Positions 6,593 through 12,784 of a stretch of 12,784 nt of DNA are shown one piece after another; position 1 is the first letter of the stretch; the number at the start of each line of letters is the position of its first letter. The notes under the pieces are model-generated. The model did not search any database. It was not told the DNA's origin and was given only the letters and a program-made list of their open reading frames with translations. The translations under genes and the position numbers were made by a program. Origin of the DNA: an uncultured Oscillospiraceae bacterium (lineage in GTDB: Bacteria; Bacillota_A; Clostridia; Oscillospirales; Oscillospiraceae); assembly GCA_900757695.1 (NCBI GenBank), contig CAAEOU010000382.1, positions 1-12,784 of the forward strand, in the 5' to 3' direction.

Positions 6593-6688
6593 AAGTTAAG
6601 GGAGTAGTCAGCGCCGACTCCGGCGTTATGGGGCCAACATCCTGAGTACATGGTACTCTGGCTCCGTATGAAATGACCAGACTTATCT
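6593..6688 (+). promoter_or_regulatory. yybP-ykoY manganese riboswitch aptamer
   Basis: The RNA just upstream of mntP carries the family's hallmark 5' element AAGGGAGTAG (from 6598) and the CCAACA segment (6634-6639), and ends in the typical ACCAGACTTA-like 3' strand. P1 pairs 6594-6600 with 6682-6688 (one U-U mismatch). One arm is CGCCG-ACTC-CGGCG (6612-6625). The other has GGGCCA with TGGCTC (6631-6636, 6659-6664) capped by GAGTAC-ATG-GTACTC (6644-6658). Members of this family sense Mn2+. Its placement before a manganese exporter gene is the classic context. The family is assigned from motifs and context, not by a covariance search. Confidence 0.9.
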
Positions 6689-6716
6689 GCCAAAGGGCAG
6701 GTAGGTCTCTTTTTTT
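6679..6716 (+). terminator. Riboswitch expression platform: intrinsic terminator overlapping P1
   Basis: A 13-bp uninterrupted stem (6679-6691 with 6696-6708, two G-U pairs), loop AAAG, then C and seven Ts. The left arm contains 6682-6688, the same bases that close aptamer P1, so aptamer and terminator are mutually exclusive. Metal binding should stabilise P1 and allow read-through: a transcriptional ON switch. Confidence 0.88.
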
Positions 6717-6735
6717 ATGTTTGGGGGGAATACAA

Positions 6736-7299
6736 ATGGGATTGATCGAACTTTTTATTCTGGCACTGGGTCTGAGCATGGACGCCTTTGCGGTGTCTAT
6801 CTGTAAGGGACTGTCTGTTCAGAAGCTGGAGCCAAAGCATTGCCTGATCTGCGGTGTGTATTTTGGCGGATTTCAGGCGCTGATGCCGCTGATCGGCTGG
6901 GCACTTGGCATTCGTTTTCAGTCGCTGATTACCAATGTGGATCACTGGATCGCATTTATTCTGCTGGCAGTGATCGGTGTGAATATGATAAAAGAGTCCT
7001 TCGGCGGAGAGGAAGAATGTCCAGATGCGTCCTTTGGGTTTAAGACCATGCTGACACTGGCAGTGGCCACCAGCATTGATGCGTTGGCGGTGGGTGTGAC
7101 CTTTGCATTTCTGGATGTATCCATTGCACCGGCGGTGACACTCATTGGACTTACCACATTTGTATGTTCTGCGGTGGGGGTTAAGATCGGCAATGTCTTT
7201 GGCAATCGTTTTCAGGCTAAGGCGGAATTCTTTGGTGGCGCAGTGTTGATCGCCATTGGTCTGAAGATCCTCATCGAGCATCTGTTTTTCGGCGGCTGA
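6736..7299 (+). CDS. mntP: Manganese efflux pump MntP
   Basis: Integral membrane exporter that removes excess Mn2+ from the cytosol. The 187-aa protein has six predicted membrane segments arranged as an inverted pseudo-repeat. The first half carries [15 protein letters not shown] (12-26), the second [15 protein letters not shown] (111-125); Asp16 and Asp115 sit at equivalent, membrane-buried positions typical of the family. Length matches known MntP proteins. The start is ATG 6736 after a GGGGGG/GGAA ribosome binding site at 6723-6730. An in-frame ATG at 6673 lies within the riboswitch and would be a false start. Expression is governed by the Mn2+ riboswitch and terminator just upstream. A P-type ATPase gene follows 62 bp downstream with no terminator seen between. 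Confidence 0.95.
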   Translation: MGLIELFILALGLSMDAFAVSICKGLSVQKLEPKHCLICGVYFGGFQALMPLIGWALGIRFQSLITNVDHWIAFILLAVIGVNMIKESFGGEEECPDASFGFKTMLTLAVATSIDALAVGVTFAFLDVSIAPAVTLIGLTTFVCSAVGVKIGNVFGNRFQAKAEFFGGAVLIAIGLKILIEHLFFGG

Positions 7300-7361
7300 G
7301 ATGCAGCCCACAGGGGTATAACAGAAATAGGACATAAACCGTATGGAAATAGGAGGTAGTC

Positions 7362-9998
7362 ATGGAACCATATCTGATTTCACAGGAAGAAGTGCTTTCT
7401 GAAATGAACACCGGCGTTGGGGGACTTTCCGCTCTGGAGGCGGAGCGTCGGCTGACAAAATACGGGCCAAATCGTTTGGCAGAAGGGAAAAAGGAATCCC
7501 TGCTTCACCGGTTCCTGAAGGAGCTGGCGGATCCCATGATTATTATTTTGATCGTGGCGGCGGTGATCTCCGGCATTACGGCAGCCTACTCCGGTGAATC
7601 CTTTGCAGATGTGATCATTATTATGATAGTGGTGATCATCAACGCAGTGCTGGGGGTTGTGCAGGAGAGCAAGGCGGAAAAGGCCATTGCGGCATTGCAG
7701 GAAATTGCAGCGGCTACCTCAAAGGTGCTCCGGGATGGAGAAATCGTCACGCTGCCCAGTCAGGAACTGGTACCCGGTGATGTTGTGATCCTTGAAGCAG
7801 GTGACGCAGTTCCCGCCGATGGCCGTATCATTTATTCCGCCAGTATGAAGGTAGAGGAAGCCGCCCTGACCGGGGAATCCGTCCCGGTAAGCAAGCATGC
7901 GGAACCCCTCCGGCCGGAAAATGGGAACAGCGTGCCCTTGGGAGATCGAAAGAATATGGCCTATATGGGCTCTACAGTGGCCTACGGAAGAGGCCGTATG
8001 GTGGTAACGGACACCGGAATGGGAACTGAAATGGGGAAGATCGCCCACGCCTTGACCAATGCCAAGGAAGAGCAGACGCCCTTGCAGATAAAGCTGGGCC
8101 AGCTCAGCAAAGTGCTGTCTTTCCTTGTACTGGGGATCTGTGCGGTGATTTTCCTTTTGGATACCGTTCGGGCCTATCCCAATATCACAGGGGAAGGGCT
8201 GCTCAGCACCTTTATGGTGGCTGTGAGCCTTGCTGTGGCTGCCATTCCGGAAGGCTTGGCAGCGGTGGTGACCATTGTGTTGTCGATCGGCGTTACAAAA
8301 ATGTCCGCCAATCAGGCCATTATCCGAAAGCTGACCGCAGTGGAGACACTGGGCTGCACGCAGGTGATCTGTTCGGATAAGACCGGAACGCTGACCCAAA
8401 ACAAAATGACGGTAGTGGAGCATGCAAGTGCCGATGAAAAACGGCTGATATTGGCCATGGAACTCTGCTCCGATGCGGTGCTTGGCAGTGACGGGCAGGC
8501 ACAGGGAGAGCCCACGGAATGTGCGCTGGTCAATGACGGCACCCATTGCGGTCTGCCGAAGGATCAGCAGGAAATAGAGTATCCTCGGATCGGAGAGGCC
8601 CCCTTTGATTCTGGACGAAAGATGATGTCTACGCTCCATCGTACCCCGGATGACAACGTGATCCAATTTACCAAGGGTGCCCCGGACGTGGTACTGAGCC
8701 GCTGCGCCAGCTGGTGGGACGGAGAAAAGGAATGCCCCATGACAGAGGAAAAGCGCAGTGAGATCCTCGCAGCCAACAAGTCCATGGCAGATCAGGCACT
8801 GCGGGTGCTCTGCGGGGCACAGCGCAGCTGGATGGAGATGCCCCGTAGCACTGCACCGGAGACGCTGGAACAGCAGCTTTGCTATCTGGGCCTTTCTGGT
8901 ATGATCGACCCCATTCGTCCGGAGGTAAAAGCAGCCGTTGCAGAATGCCGGGAGGCGGGAATACGCCCCGTTATGATCACCGGCGACCACCGGGATACTG
9001 CGGTGGCCATTGCAAAGCAGTTGGGAATTCTGGAGCCGGGACAGAAGGCGGTCACCGGCACACAGCTGGATGAGCTCAGCGATGCGGAACTGGCAGAGCA
9101 CATTGGAGACTACTCCGTCTATGCCCGGGTTCAGCCAGAGCATAAGGTACGAATTGTCAGTGCATGGAAGCAAAAGGGCTGCATCACTGCCATGACCGGC
9201 GATGGCGTCAATGACGCTCCCGCCATTAAGTCTGCGGATATCGGTGTTGGCATGGGCATTACCGGTACGGATGTCACAAAGAATGTGGCAGATATGGTGC
9301 TGGCAGACGATAATTTTGCTACCATTGTTACTGCGGTGGCCGAGGGGCGGCGGATCTATGATAACATCCGAAAAGCCATTGGGTTCCTGCTGGCGTCGAA
9401 TATGTCCGAGGTGCTCTCTATTTTCTTTGCAACGCTTTTGGGCTTTACCATTTTGGAGCCGGTTCACCTGCTGTGGATCAATCTGATCACAGACTGCTTC
9501 CCGGCATTGGCCCTTGGCATGGAGCCCGGGGAGGCGGATATCATGCGCCGGAAGCCCCGGGACGCAAAGGACGGAATTTTCTCCGGCGGTATGGGACTGG
9601 ACATTGCGGTGCAGGGGATCATAATCACCGGCCTGACGATGCTGTCCTACTTTGTAGGCCATTGGATCGAGGCTGGGGTGTGGGAAGTGACAGACAGCCT
9701 TGACGGCATGACGATGGCGTTTTTGACCCTGTCCATGGTGGAAATTTTCCACTCCTTCAATATGCGCTCCCGGCGGAAATCGGTCTTCTCACTGAAAGGA
9801 CAGAATAAGTGGCTCTGGGGTGCGATGCTCCTCTCACTGGTGCTGACCACGGCGGTGATCTATGTGCCCTTCCTGCGGGATGCGTTCCAGTTCCAGCATA
9901 TTTCCCTGATGGAATATGGGGTGGCACTGGGATTGGCGGTGTGTATTATCCCGATCATGGAGCTGGTCAAGTGGATCCAGCGGAAGCTGGGCAAATAG
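7362..9998 (+). CDS. P2-type cation-transporting ATPase (Ca2+-ATPase/PMCA-SERCA-like)
   Basis: An 878-aa ATP-driven cation exporter in the membrane. Domains in order: N-terminal cation ATPase domain (about 1-65), M1-M2, actuator with TGES (170-173), M3-M4 with PEGL (296-299), phosphorylation domain with the catalytic Asp339 in DKTGTLT, nucleotide domain, hinge GDGVNDAP (613-620), then M5-M10. The residues that bind both Ca2+ ions in SERCA are all present at matching spacing: Glu297 (M4), Asn680 and Glu683 (M5), Asn707, Thr710 and Asp711 (M6) and Glu794 (M8). In M6 the position of PMR1's Mn-selectivity Gln is Leu here. This favours Ca2+, though Mn2+ transport is plausible because the gene follows riboswitch-mntP. 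AGGAGG at 7351-7356 fixes the start. The family is firm; the ion is inference. Confidence 0.92.
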   Translation: MEPYLISQEEVLSEMNTGVGGLSALEAERRLTKYGPNRLAEGKKESLLHRFLKELADPMIIILIVAAVISGITAAYSGESFADVIIIMIVVIINAVLGVVQESKAEKAIAALQEIAAATSKVLRDGEIVTLPSQELVPGDVVILEAGDAVPADGRIIYSASMKVEEAALTGESVPVSKHAEPLRPENGNSVPLGDRKNMAYMGSTVAYGRGRMVVTDTGMGTEMGKIAHALTNAKEEQTPLQIKLGQLSKVLSFLVLGICAVIFLLDTVRAYPNITGEGLLSTFMVAVSLAVAAIPEGLAAVVTIVLSIGVTKMSANQAIIRKLTAVETLGCTQVICSDKTGTLTQNKMTVVEHASADEKRLILAMELCSDAVLGSDGQAQGEPTECALVNDGTHCGLPKDQQEIEYPRIGEAPFDSGRKMMSTLHRTPDDNVIQFTKGAPDVVLSRCASWWDGEKECPMTEEKRSEILAANKSMADQALRVLCGAQRSWMEMPRSTAPETLEQQLCYLGLSGMIDPIRPEVKAAVAECREAGIRPVMITGDHRDTAVAIAKQLGILEPGQKAVTGTQLDELSDAELAEHIGDYSVYARVQPEHKVRIVSAWKQKGCITAMTGDGVNDAPAIKSADIGVGMGITGTDVTKNVADMVLADDNFATIVTAVAEGRRIYDNIRKAIGFLLASNMSEVLSIFFATLLGFTILEPVHLLWINLITDCFPALALGMEPGEADIMRRKPRDAKDGIFSGGMGLDIAVQGIIITGLTMLSYFVGHWIEAGVWEVTDSLDGMTMAFLTLSMVEIFHSFNMRSRRKSVFSLKGQNKWLWGAMLLSLVLTTAVIYVPFLRDAFQFQHISLMEYGVALGLAVCIIPIMELVKWIQRKLGK

Positions 9999-10006
9999 TA
10001 AAAAGG

Positions 10007-10047
10007 CCTCCAGCTGCGGATGAAAGCATTCCGCAGCTGGAGGTTTT
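10007..10047. terminator. Bidirectional terminator between ATPase and degV
   Basis: A perfect 14-bp stem (10007-10020 with 10030-10043), 9-nt loop, TTTT on the plus side and CCTTTTTAC on the minus side. It lies between the convergent stop codons (9998 and 10052) and can serve both genes. Confidence 0.93.
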
Positions 10048-10051
10048 GCTG

Positions 10052-10882
10052 TTATGTTTCAAAGCCAACCAGAAGTCCGCCGATCTCTGCGTAAAAGCTG
10101 CACAGCGCACCGGCAGGGCGAAGCTGAATGTCTGCCTCCGGGAACTGCGTTTTCAGCATTCCTTCCAGCTCCACGGCGACGTCCTGAGCCAGACAGTGAG
10201 AGATCCGCACCTTGCCGCCGGACCAGCCCAATGCTTCCATTTGACGGAGAATGCGCCGAAGACCGGCGGCCTGTCCCCGGCATTTTCCCAGCAATTCCAA
10301 AGTCCCCTGTCCGCTGGCCTGTCCACAGAGCCGAAGGCCAAGCAGACCAACGGCCTCCGCTCCCAGCCGGCTGATCCGCCCATTGCGGGAGAGATTTTTG
10401 ACAGAGGATAGAAGAAACAGCAAATGGGTCTTTTGTGAATAGACGGCGATTTCTCTGCAAATATCATCAAAACGCATCTGGGCTTGCAGCATGGAATAAA
10501 GCTGCTCTATGAGCAGCAGCATTTCGGGGCCGGTGGAAAGTGTGTCGATCACATGGATACGGCAGTCTGGATGAATGGATTCATAGTGAGCCTTGGCACA
10601 CTGGGCGGCGTTACAGCTGCCAGACAGGGCACTTGTAATGGTAAGGGCAAAAACCTCGTCAGCACCTGCAAAGGCACTTTCCCAGTCAGATGCATTGGGG
10701 CAGGCCGTGCTGGAATGCCCCTTATATTGACGCAGTGATTCGGCCATTTTGGCAACATCCAATTGGGCGTTGTCCACATATTCCTGCTGGGCGGTAATGA
10801 TTTTCATGGGGACGCTGATAAAATCAGCCCCCGGAAAGCGCTGGAGATCACAGCTGGAATCGGCTACGATACGACGGATCAT
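10052..10882 (-). CDS. DegV family fatty-acid-binding protein (FakB-like)
   Basis: DegV proteins bind a single fatty acid; the FakB members present it to the kinase FakA for incorporation into phospholipid. At 276 aa the length is typical. Family landmarks are DSSCDL (8-13), the SSTACPNASDW loop (57-67; usually T-S-Q-P-S), the TITSALSGSCNAA motif (81-93) whose Ser/Thr contact the carboxylate, the IDTLSTGPE strand-loop (112-120), LSRNGRISRLGA (164-175) and a C-terminal HCLAQD/GAL/IGGLLVGF lid. The 57-67 loop departs from the usual wording, so ligand preference may differ. GGAGG five bases before ATG 10882 supports the start. No fakA gene is in view. It is divergent from a DUF1836 regulator across a dyad-rich gap, which suggests that regulator controls it. 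Confidence 0.92.
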   Translation of the reverse strand: MIRRIVADSSCDLQRFPGADFISVPMKIITAQQEYVDNAQLDVAKMAESLRQYKGHSSTACPNASDWESAFAGADEVFALTITSALSGSCNAAQCAKAHYESIHPDCRIHVIDTLSTGPEMLLLIEQLYSMLQAQMRFDDICREIAVYSQKTHLLFLLSSVKNLSRNGRISRLGAEAVGLLGLRLCGQASGQGTLELLGKCRGQAAGLRRILRQMEALGWSGGKVRISHCLAQDVAVELEGMLKTQFPEADIQLRPAGALCSFYAEIGGLLVGFET

Positions 10883-10905
10883 AAAAACCTCCGGGAATCT
10901 ACAAA

Positions 10906-10938
10906 CTTTTTATCGGTTATTAAAAAACTGATAAAAAG
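10906..10938. repeat. Inverted repeat at the degV transcription start
   Basis: The arms CTTTTTATCGGT (10906-10917) and ACTGATAAAAAG (10927-10938) match at 11 of 12 positions around a 9-nt centre. The predicted degV start (near 10932) lies inside one arm, so this is better read as a DNA operator than as an RNA hairpin. Inference only. Confidence 0.5.
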
Positions 10939-10967
10939 ATTATAAAAACATTTTGTGAAAATGTCAA
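10939..10967 (-). promoter_or_regulatory. degV promoter with an embedded palindromic operator
   Basis: On the minus strand there is a perfect TTGACA (10962-10967), a 17-bp spacer and a perfect TATAAT (10939-10944). The spacer is almost filled by the perfect dyad ACATTTT-GTG-AAAATGT (10948-10964), which overlaps the -35. A fully consensus promoter with a buried palindrome suggests repression by occlusion. Confidence 0.8.
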
Positions 10968-10991
10968 TAGGTTTTTGGAAAACGGATGGTA

Positions 10992-11035
10992 GGTTTCTGA
11001 AACCCGGTTGACTTTTTCGTAGAAGTCGGTATAAT
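10992..11035 (+). promoter_or_regulatory. DUF1836 gene promoter with two dyads; predicted leaderless start
   Basis: TTGACT (11008-11013), a 16-bp spacer and a perfect TATAAT (11030-11035). A perfect palindrome GGTTTC-T-GAAACC (10992-11004) sits just before the -35. A second dyad, GACTT...AAGTC (11010-11027), fills the spacer. Transcription should start 7-8 bases past the -10, at or next to the A of ATG 11043. Confidence 0.72.
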
Positions 11036-11042
11036 GAGAGCC

Positions 11043-11543
11043 ATGGAACGAAATGAACAGCTGATGAATATCGTGCGGGACATCCATCTGCCCCGCTATT
11101 GGGAAATTCCAACGGTGGGGCTTTACTTGGAACAGGTGACTCGCTATGTCAATGCATACCTGAAAAAACTGGGGTGTCCCACGATTACTGCGTCTATGGT
11201 GAGCAATTATGTAAAGCAGAAAACGATTCCGGGGCCTGTGAAGAAGGCGTACGGTCCTGCCTCCATTGCCAATCTGATGTATGTGGCACTGGTGAAGAAT
11301 GTGCTGTCCATGGAGGATATCCGTCTGCTGGAACGGCAGGGGCTGGAGCAGTATGAGCCCCAGCAGGCGTACAATTATTTCTGTGATGAATTTGAAAATG
11401 TTCTGGCAGGGGTATTTGGCCTGAAAGAAAAGATGGAGCCTGTAGGAAAACACAACACGACCATCAAATCCATCCTACGGGCAGCGATTCTGGCTGCCGT
11501 ACAGAAAATTTATCTGGATCATTATCTGGATCTGGTACGGTAA
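11043..11543 (+). CDS. DUF1836 domain protein, putative MerR-like regulator
   Basis: A 166-aa cytosolic protein of the DUF1836 family, small Firmicutes proteins with a predicted MerR-like helix-turn-helix. The visible core is IHLPRYWEIPTVGLYLEQVTRY (the family's conserved HLPRW/E-P pattern), then the DNA-binding-type segment ITASMVSNYVKQKTIPGP, YGPASIANLMYVALVKNVLSM and DIRLLE. The C-terminal half (about 100-166) is helical and may bind an effector or dimerise. ATG 11043 is chosen: the earlier in-frame ATG at 11034 lies inside the -10 box and cannot be in the mRNA. There is no ribosome binding site before 11043, so translation may be leaderless. It is divergent from degV; this pairing suggests lipid-related control of degV. 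A Nudix gene follows 30 bp downstream. Confidence 0.85.
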   Translation: MERNEQLMNIVRDIHLPRYWEIPTVGLYLEQVTRYVNAYLKKLGCPTITASMVSNYVKQKTIPGPVKKAYGPASIANLMYVALVKNVLSMEDIRLLERQGLEQYEPQQAYNYFCDEFENVLAGVFGLKEKMEPVGKHNTTIKSILRAAILAAVQKIYLDHYLDLVR

Positions 11544-11573
11544 AATAGTCCATAAGACAGAGAGGAAGAGAAC

Positions 11574-12074
11574 ATGGAGATTTGGGATGGCTATTGTCGG
11601 GACGGCAGTCCTGCGGGCGTGGAGCTGGTGCGGGGAGAACCGGTGCCGGAGGGACTCTACCACTTGGTGTGCGAGATCATTGTAGAGTACCGGGACGGCA
11701 GTATCCTTGCCATGCAGCGGGATCCCCATAAGCCAAACCACCCGGGGGCGTGGGAGACGACCGCAGGTGGTTCTGCCCTGAAAGGGGAGGATCCCCTGAC
11801 TTGTGCCCGCCGGGAGCTTTATGAGGAAACCGGACTTCGGGTGGAGTCTCTGGAACTGCTGGGCAGGGAGGTCAGCGACCCGGCCCACTCCATCTTCTAT
11901 ATGTACCGGGCGGACGTAGACTGTGTCAAAAATTCCATCAGCCTTCAGGCGGGTGAGACGGTAGATTATCGCTGGATCCCACCGGAGGAATTCCCTGCAT
12001 TTGTACAGCAGGATATGATCCCAAGTCAGCGGCGGCGTTATGGGTCGTTTTTGAAACAGCGGGGATATCTATAA
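11574..12074 (+). CDS. Nudix hydrolase (isopentenyl-diphosphate isomerase-like/YfcD type)
   Basis: A pyrophosphohydrolase of the Nudix superfamily, 166 aa, cytosolic. The full Nudix box G-x5-E-x7-REL-x-EE-x-GL is at residues 66-88, with Gly66, Glu72, Arg80-Glu81-Leu82, Glu84-Glu85 and Gly87 all in place, so it should bind Mg2+ or Mn2+ and be active. The N-terminal W-D-G...GS...RGEP.PEG.YHLV and the later PGAWE segment resemble the IDI-like/YfcD branch rather than MutT. Substrate unknown. AGAGGA just upstream of ATG 11574 is a fair ribosome binding site. The 30-bp gap after the DUF1836 gene, with no terminator, suggests one transcript. No isoprenoid gene is nearby, so an isomerase role is not claimed. 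Confidence 0.93.
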   Translation: MEIWDGYCRDGSPAGVELVRGEPVPEGLYHLVCEIIVEYRDGSILAMQRDPHKPNHPGAWETTAGGSALKGEDPLTCARRELYEETGLRVESLELLGREVSDPAHSIFYMYRADVDCVKNSISLQAGETVDYRWIPPEEFPAFVQQDMIPSQRRRYGSFLKQRGYL

Positions 12075-12075
12075 A

Positions 12076-12112
12076 AAGGGACGCACTGCGAGTGGTTTGC
12101 AGTGCGTCCCTT
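12076..12112. terminator. Convergent terminator between the Nudix gene and the minus-strand gene
   Basis: A perfect 14-bp stem (12076-12089 with 12099-12112) and 9-nt loop. On the minus strand it is followed by a T-run (CCCTTTTTA), so it best serves the gene at 12119-12739. On the plus side the T-tract is poor, but the stem may still stop the Nudix transcript. Confidence 0.85.
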
Positions 12113-12118
12113 GTGCGC

Positions 12119-12739
12119 TCAGAACAGAAATCCGTATTTTGTTTTATAGTCCTCTTCGGGCTTGGGCAGTACGCCCAGCTCCTGACGGAGCTTTTCCAGA
12201 TCAATGTTCTGGATATCCTCCTGCATGCAGTTCTGGGAGGCCAAAAGCCCGCCGCCGGCCATGTCCTTTTCGGTACCATAGGCGCTGGAGGCCATGGTGG
12301 AGGAATAGGTCATCTCGGCCAGACAGTCTGCCACGATCTCAGCCGGGGTATAGTTTACGGCGGTTTCCGGATCCACATCCAGCCCCATGAGAATCTCCGG
12401 GGCCTTGAGCCCGATGGCGTAGCCCTCGTCATCTCCGGGGATGAAGCCGTAAACCTGAAGCGTGGGGCCTTCGTCCTCCTCTTCGGCGGCTTCTGCTTCC
12501 GCATCGGCGCCCTGATCTTCAGGCTCGTCATCGAAGAAAAATTCCCACTGGGGGGCATCCTCCATTACGAACTTAATGGTCATATGGTCGGTATTCTCTG
12601 CGGGAACGGCAGCCTGAAGCTCCTGATAAATGGACTGGTAGGCTTCCTTATACTGCTGCATATTTTCCTTTCCGTGTCCCAGCAGGGTCCAGACCTCATC
12701 AAATGATACCTGATCTACAAAATCCTTTAATATTGCCAC
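12119..12739 (-). CDS. Acidic protein of unknown function (DUF6557-like), GTG start
   Basis: A 206-aa soluble protein with no signal peptide or membrane segment. Residues 1-65 form a helix-strand unit (LKDFVDQVSFDEVWTLLG, then HMTIKFVMED). A strongly acidic low-complexity linker (about 69-91, runs of Asp, Glu and Ala) leads to a second domain with LQVYGFIPGDDEGYAIGL and APEILMGLDVDPETA. The tail ends in LEKLRQELGVLPKPEEDYKTKYGFLF. The overall wording resembles DUF6557-type Clostridia proteins, but that name is from memory and uncertain. The start is GTG (12737-12739), supported by GGAGG seven bases upstream; no ATG fits better. A TATGAT with an upstream TGA lies at 12768-12773 (minus strand); its -35 is outside the window. 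Function unknown. It seems a monocistronic unit. Confidence 0.75.
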   Translation of the reverse strand: MAILKDFVDQVSFDEVWTLLGHGKENMQQYKEAYQSIYQELQAAVPAENTDHMTIKFVMEDAPQWEFFFDDEPEDQGADAEAEAAEEEDEGPTLQVYGFIPGDDEGYAIGLKAPEILMGLDVDPETAVNYTPAEIVADCLAEMTYSSTMASSAYGTEKDMAGGGLLASQNCMQEDIQNIDLEKLRQELGVLPKPEEDYKTKYGFLF

Positions 12740-12767
12740 GTTGCAGCCTCCAACTTGATTTTTCTAC

Positions 12768-12773
12768 ATCATA
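12768..12773 (-). promoter_or_regulatory. Partial promoter (-10) of the 12739 gene
   Basis: On the minus strand TATGAT with a preceding TGA (extended -10). The -35 would lie beyond the window edge. Confidence 0.4.
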
Positions 12774-12784
12774 TCACAACTGTG

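Noticed and set aside
6673..6735. Upstream in-frame ATG for mntP
   Set aside because: It lies within the riboswitch/terminator; MntP homology and a good ribosome binding site start at 6736.
7719..9752. A 677-codon open frame on the minus strand
   Set aside because: Fully antisense to the P-type ATPase, whose motifs are all in the plus frame; the product is Cys/His-rich noise.
9809..10411. A plus-strand frame spanning the ATPase end and degV
   Set aside because: It crosses a strong terminator and lies antisense to DegV; no ribosome binding site.
11034..11042. Upstream in-frame ATG for the DUF1836 gene
   Set aside because: It overlaps the -10 box and would not be transcribed.
1..12784. Mobile element, CRISPR or defence island
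   Set aside because: No transposase, integrase, nuclease, restriction or Cas protein, no terminal inverted repeats and no spaced direct repeats were seen; the genes are ordinary chromosomal types.

Overview
The window reads as a chromosomal stretch of a Gram-positive Clostridia-type bacterium, most likely an Oscillospiraceae-like gut anaerobe. This is inferred from strong AGGAGG-type ribosome binding sites, a 371-residue SigA-like sigma factor, a lipobox solute-binding protein, DegV, DUF1836 and MerR proteins, and a moderately GC-rich composition judged by eye. I see no transposase, integrase, CRISPR array, rRNA or tRNA, and no gene-free stretch longer than about 300 bases.

Layout. 23-1801(+) is a lipoprotein solute-binding protein of a carbohydrate-type ABC importer whose permeases are not in view. 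It ends at a strong terminator. A curved-DNA-type A-tract promoter then drives rpoD/sigA (2055-3170, +), which stands alone without dnaG. A bidirectional-looking hairpin separates it from two minus-strand tandem paralogous MerR-family regulators (3236-3886, 3967-4617). Each has its own promoter with the 19-bp spacer and central dyad typical of MerR-controlled promoters, and both share an unusual cysteine-free C-terminal domain. Next come a long-form alanyl-tRNA editing protein (4843-5991, +) and a small orphan protein with a Pro/Gly tail (6088-6486, +).

The metal-homeostasis block is the best-supported functional unit. A consensus promoter, a yybP-ykoY (Mn2+) riboswitch and an overlapping intrinsic terminator precede mntP (6736-7299). 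A P2-type Ca2+-transporting-like ATPase (7362-9998) follows 62 bp later with no visible terminator between them. The geometry predicts a transcriptional ON switch: metal-bound aptamer keeps P1 closed, blocks the terminator and turns on export.

The right end has a DegV/FakB-type fatty-acid-binding protein (10052-10882, -) divergent from a DUF1836 putative regulator (11043-11543, +). The 160-bp gap between them is dense with dyads, and the DUF1836 promoter is so close to the start codon that a leaderless mRNA is predicted. A Nudix hydrolase (11574-12074, +) follows, probably in the same transcript. A convergent terminator then separates it from an acidic protein of unknown function with a GTG start (12119-12739, -).

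The most unusual items are the twin MerR genes with matched 19-bp-spacer promoters and no obvious target gene, the predicted leaderless DUF1836 transcript with its dyad-rich control region, and the riboswitch-governed MntP/P-type ATPase pair. None is a clear-cut new defence or mobile system.
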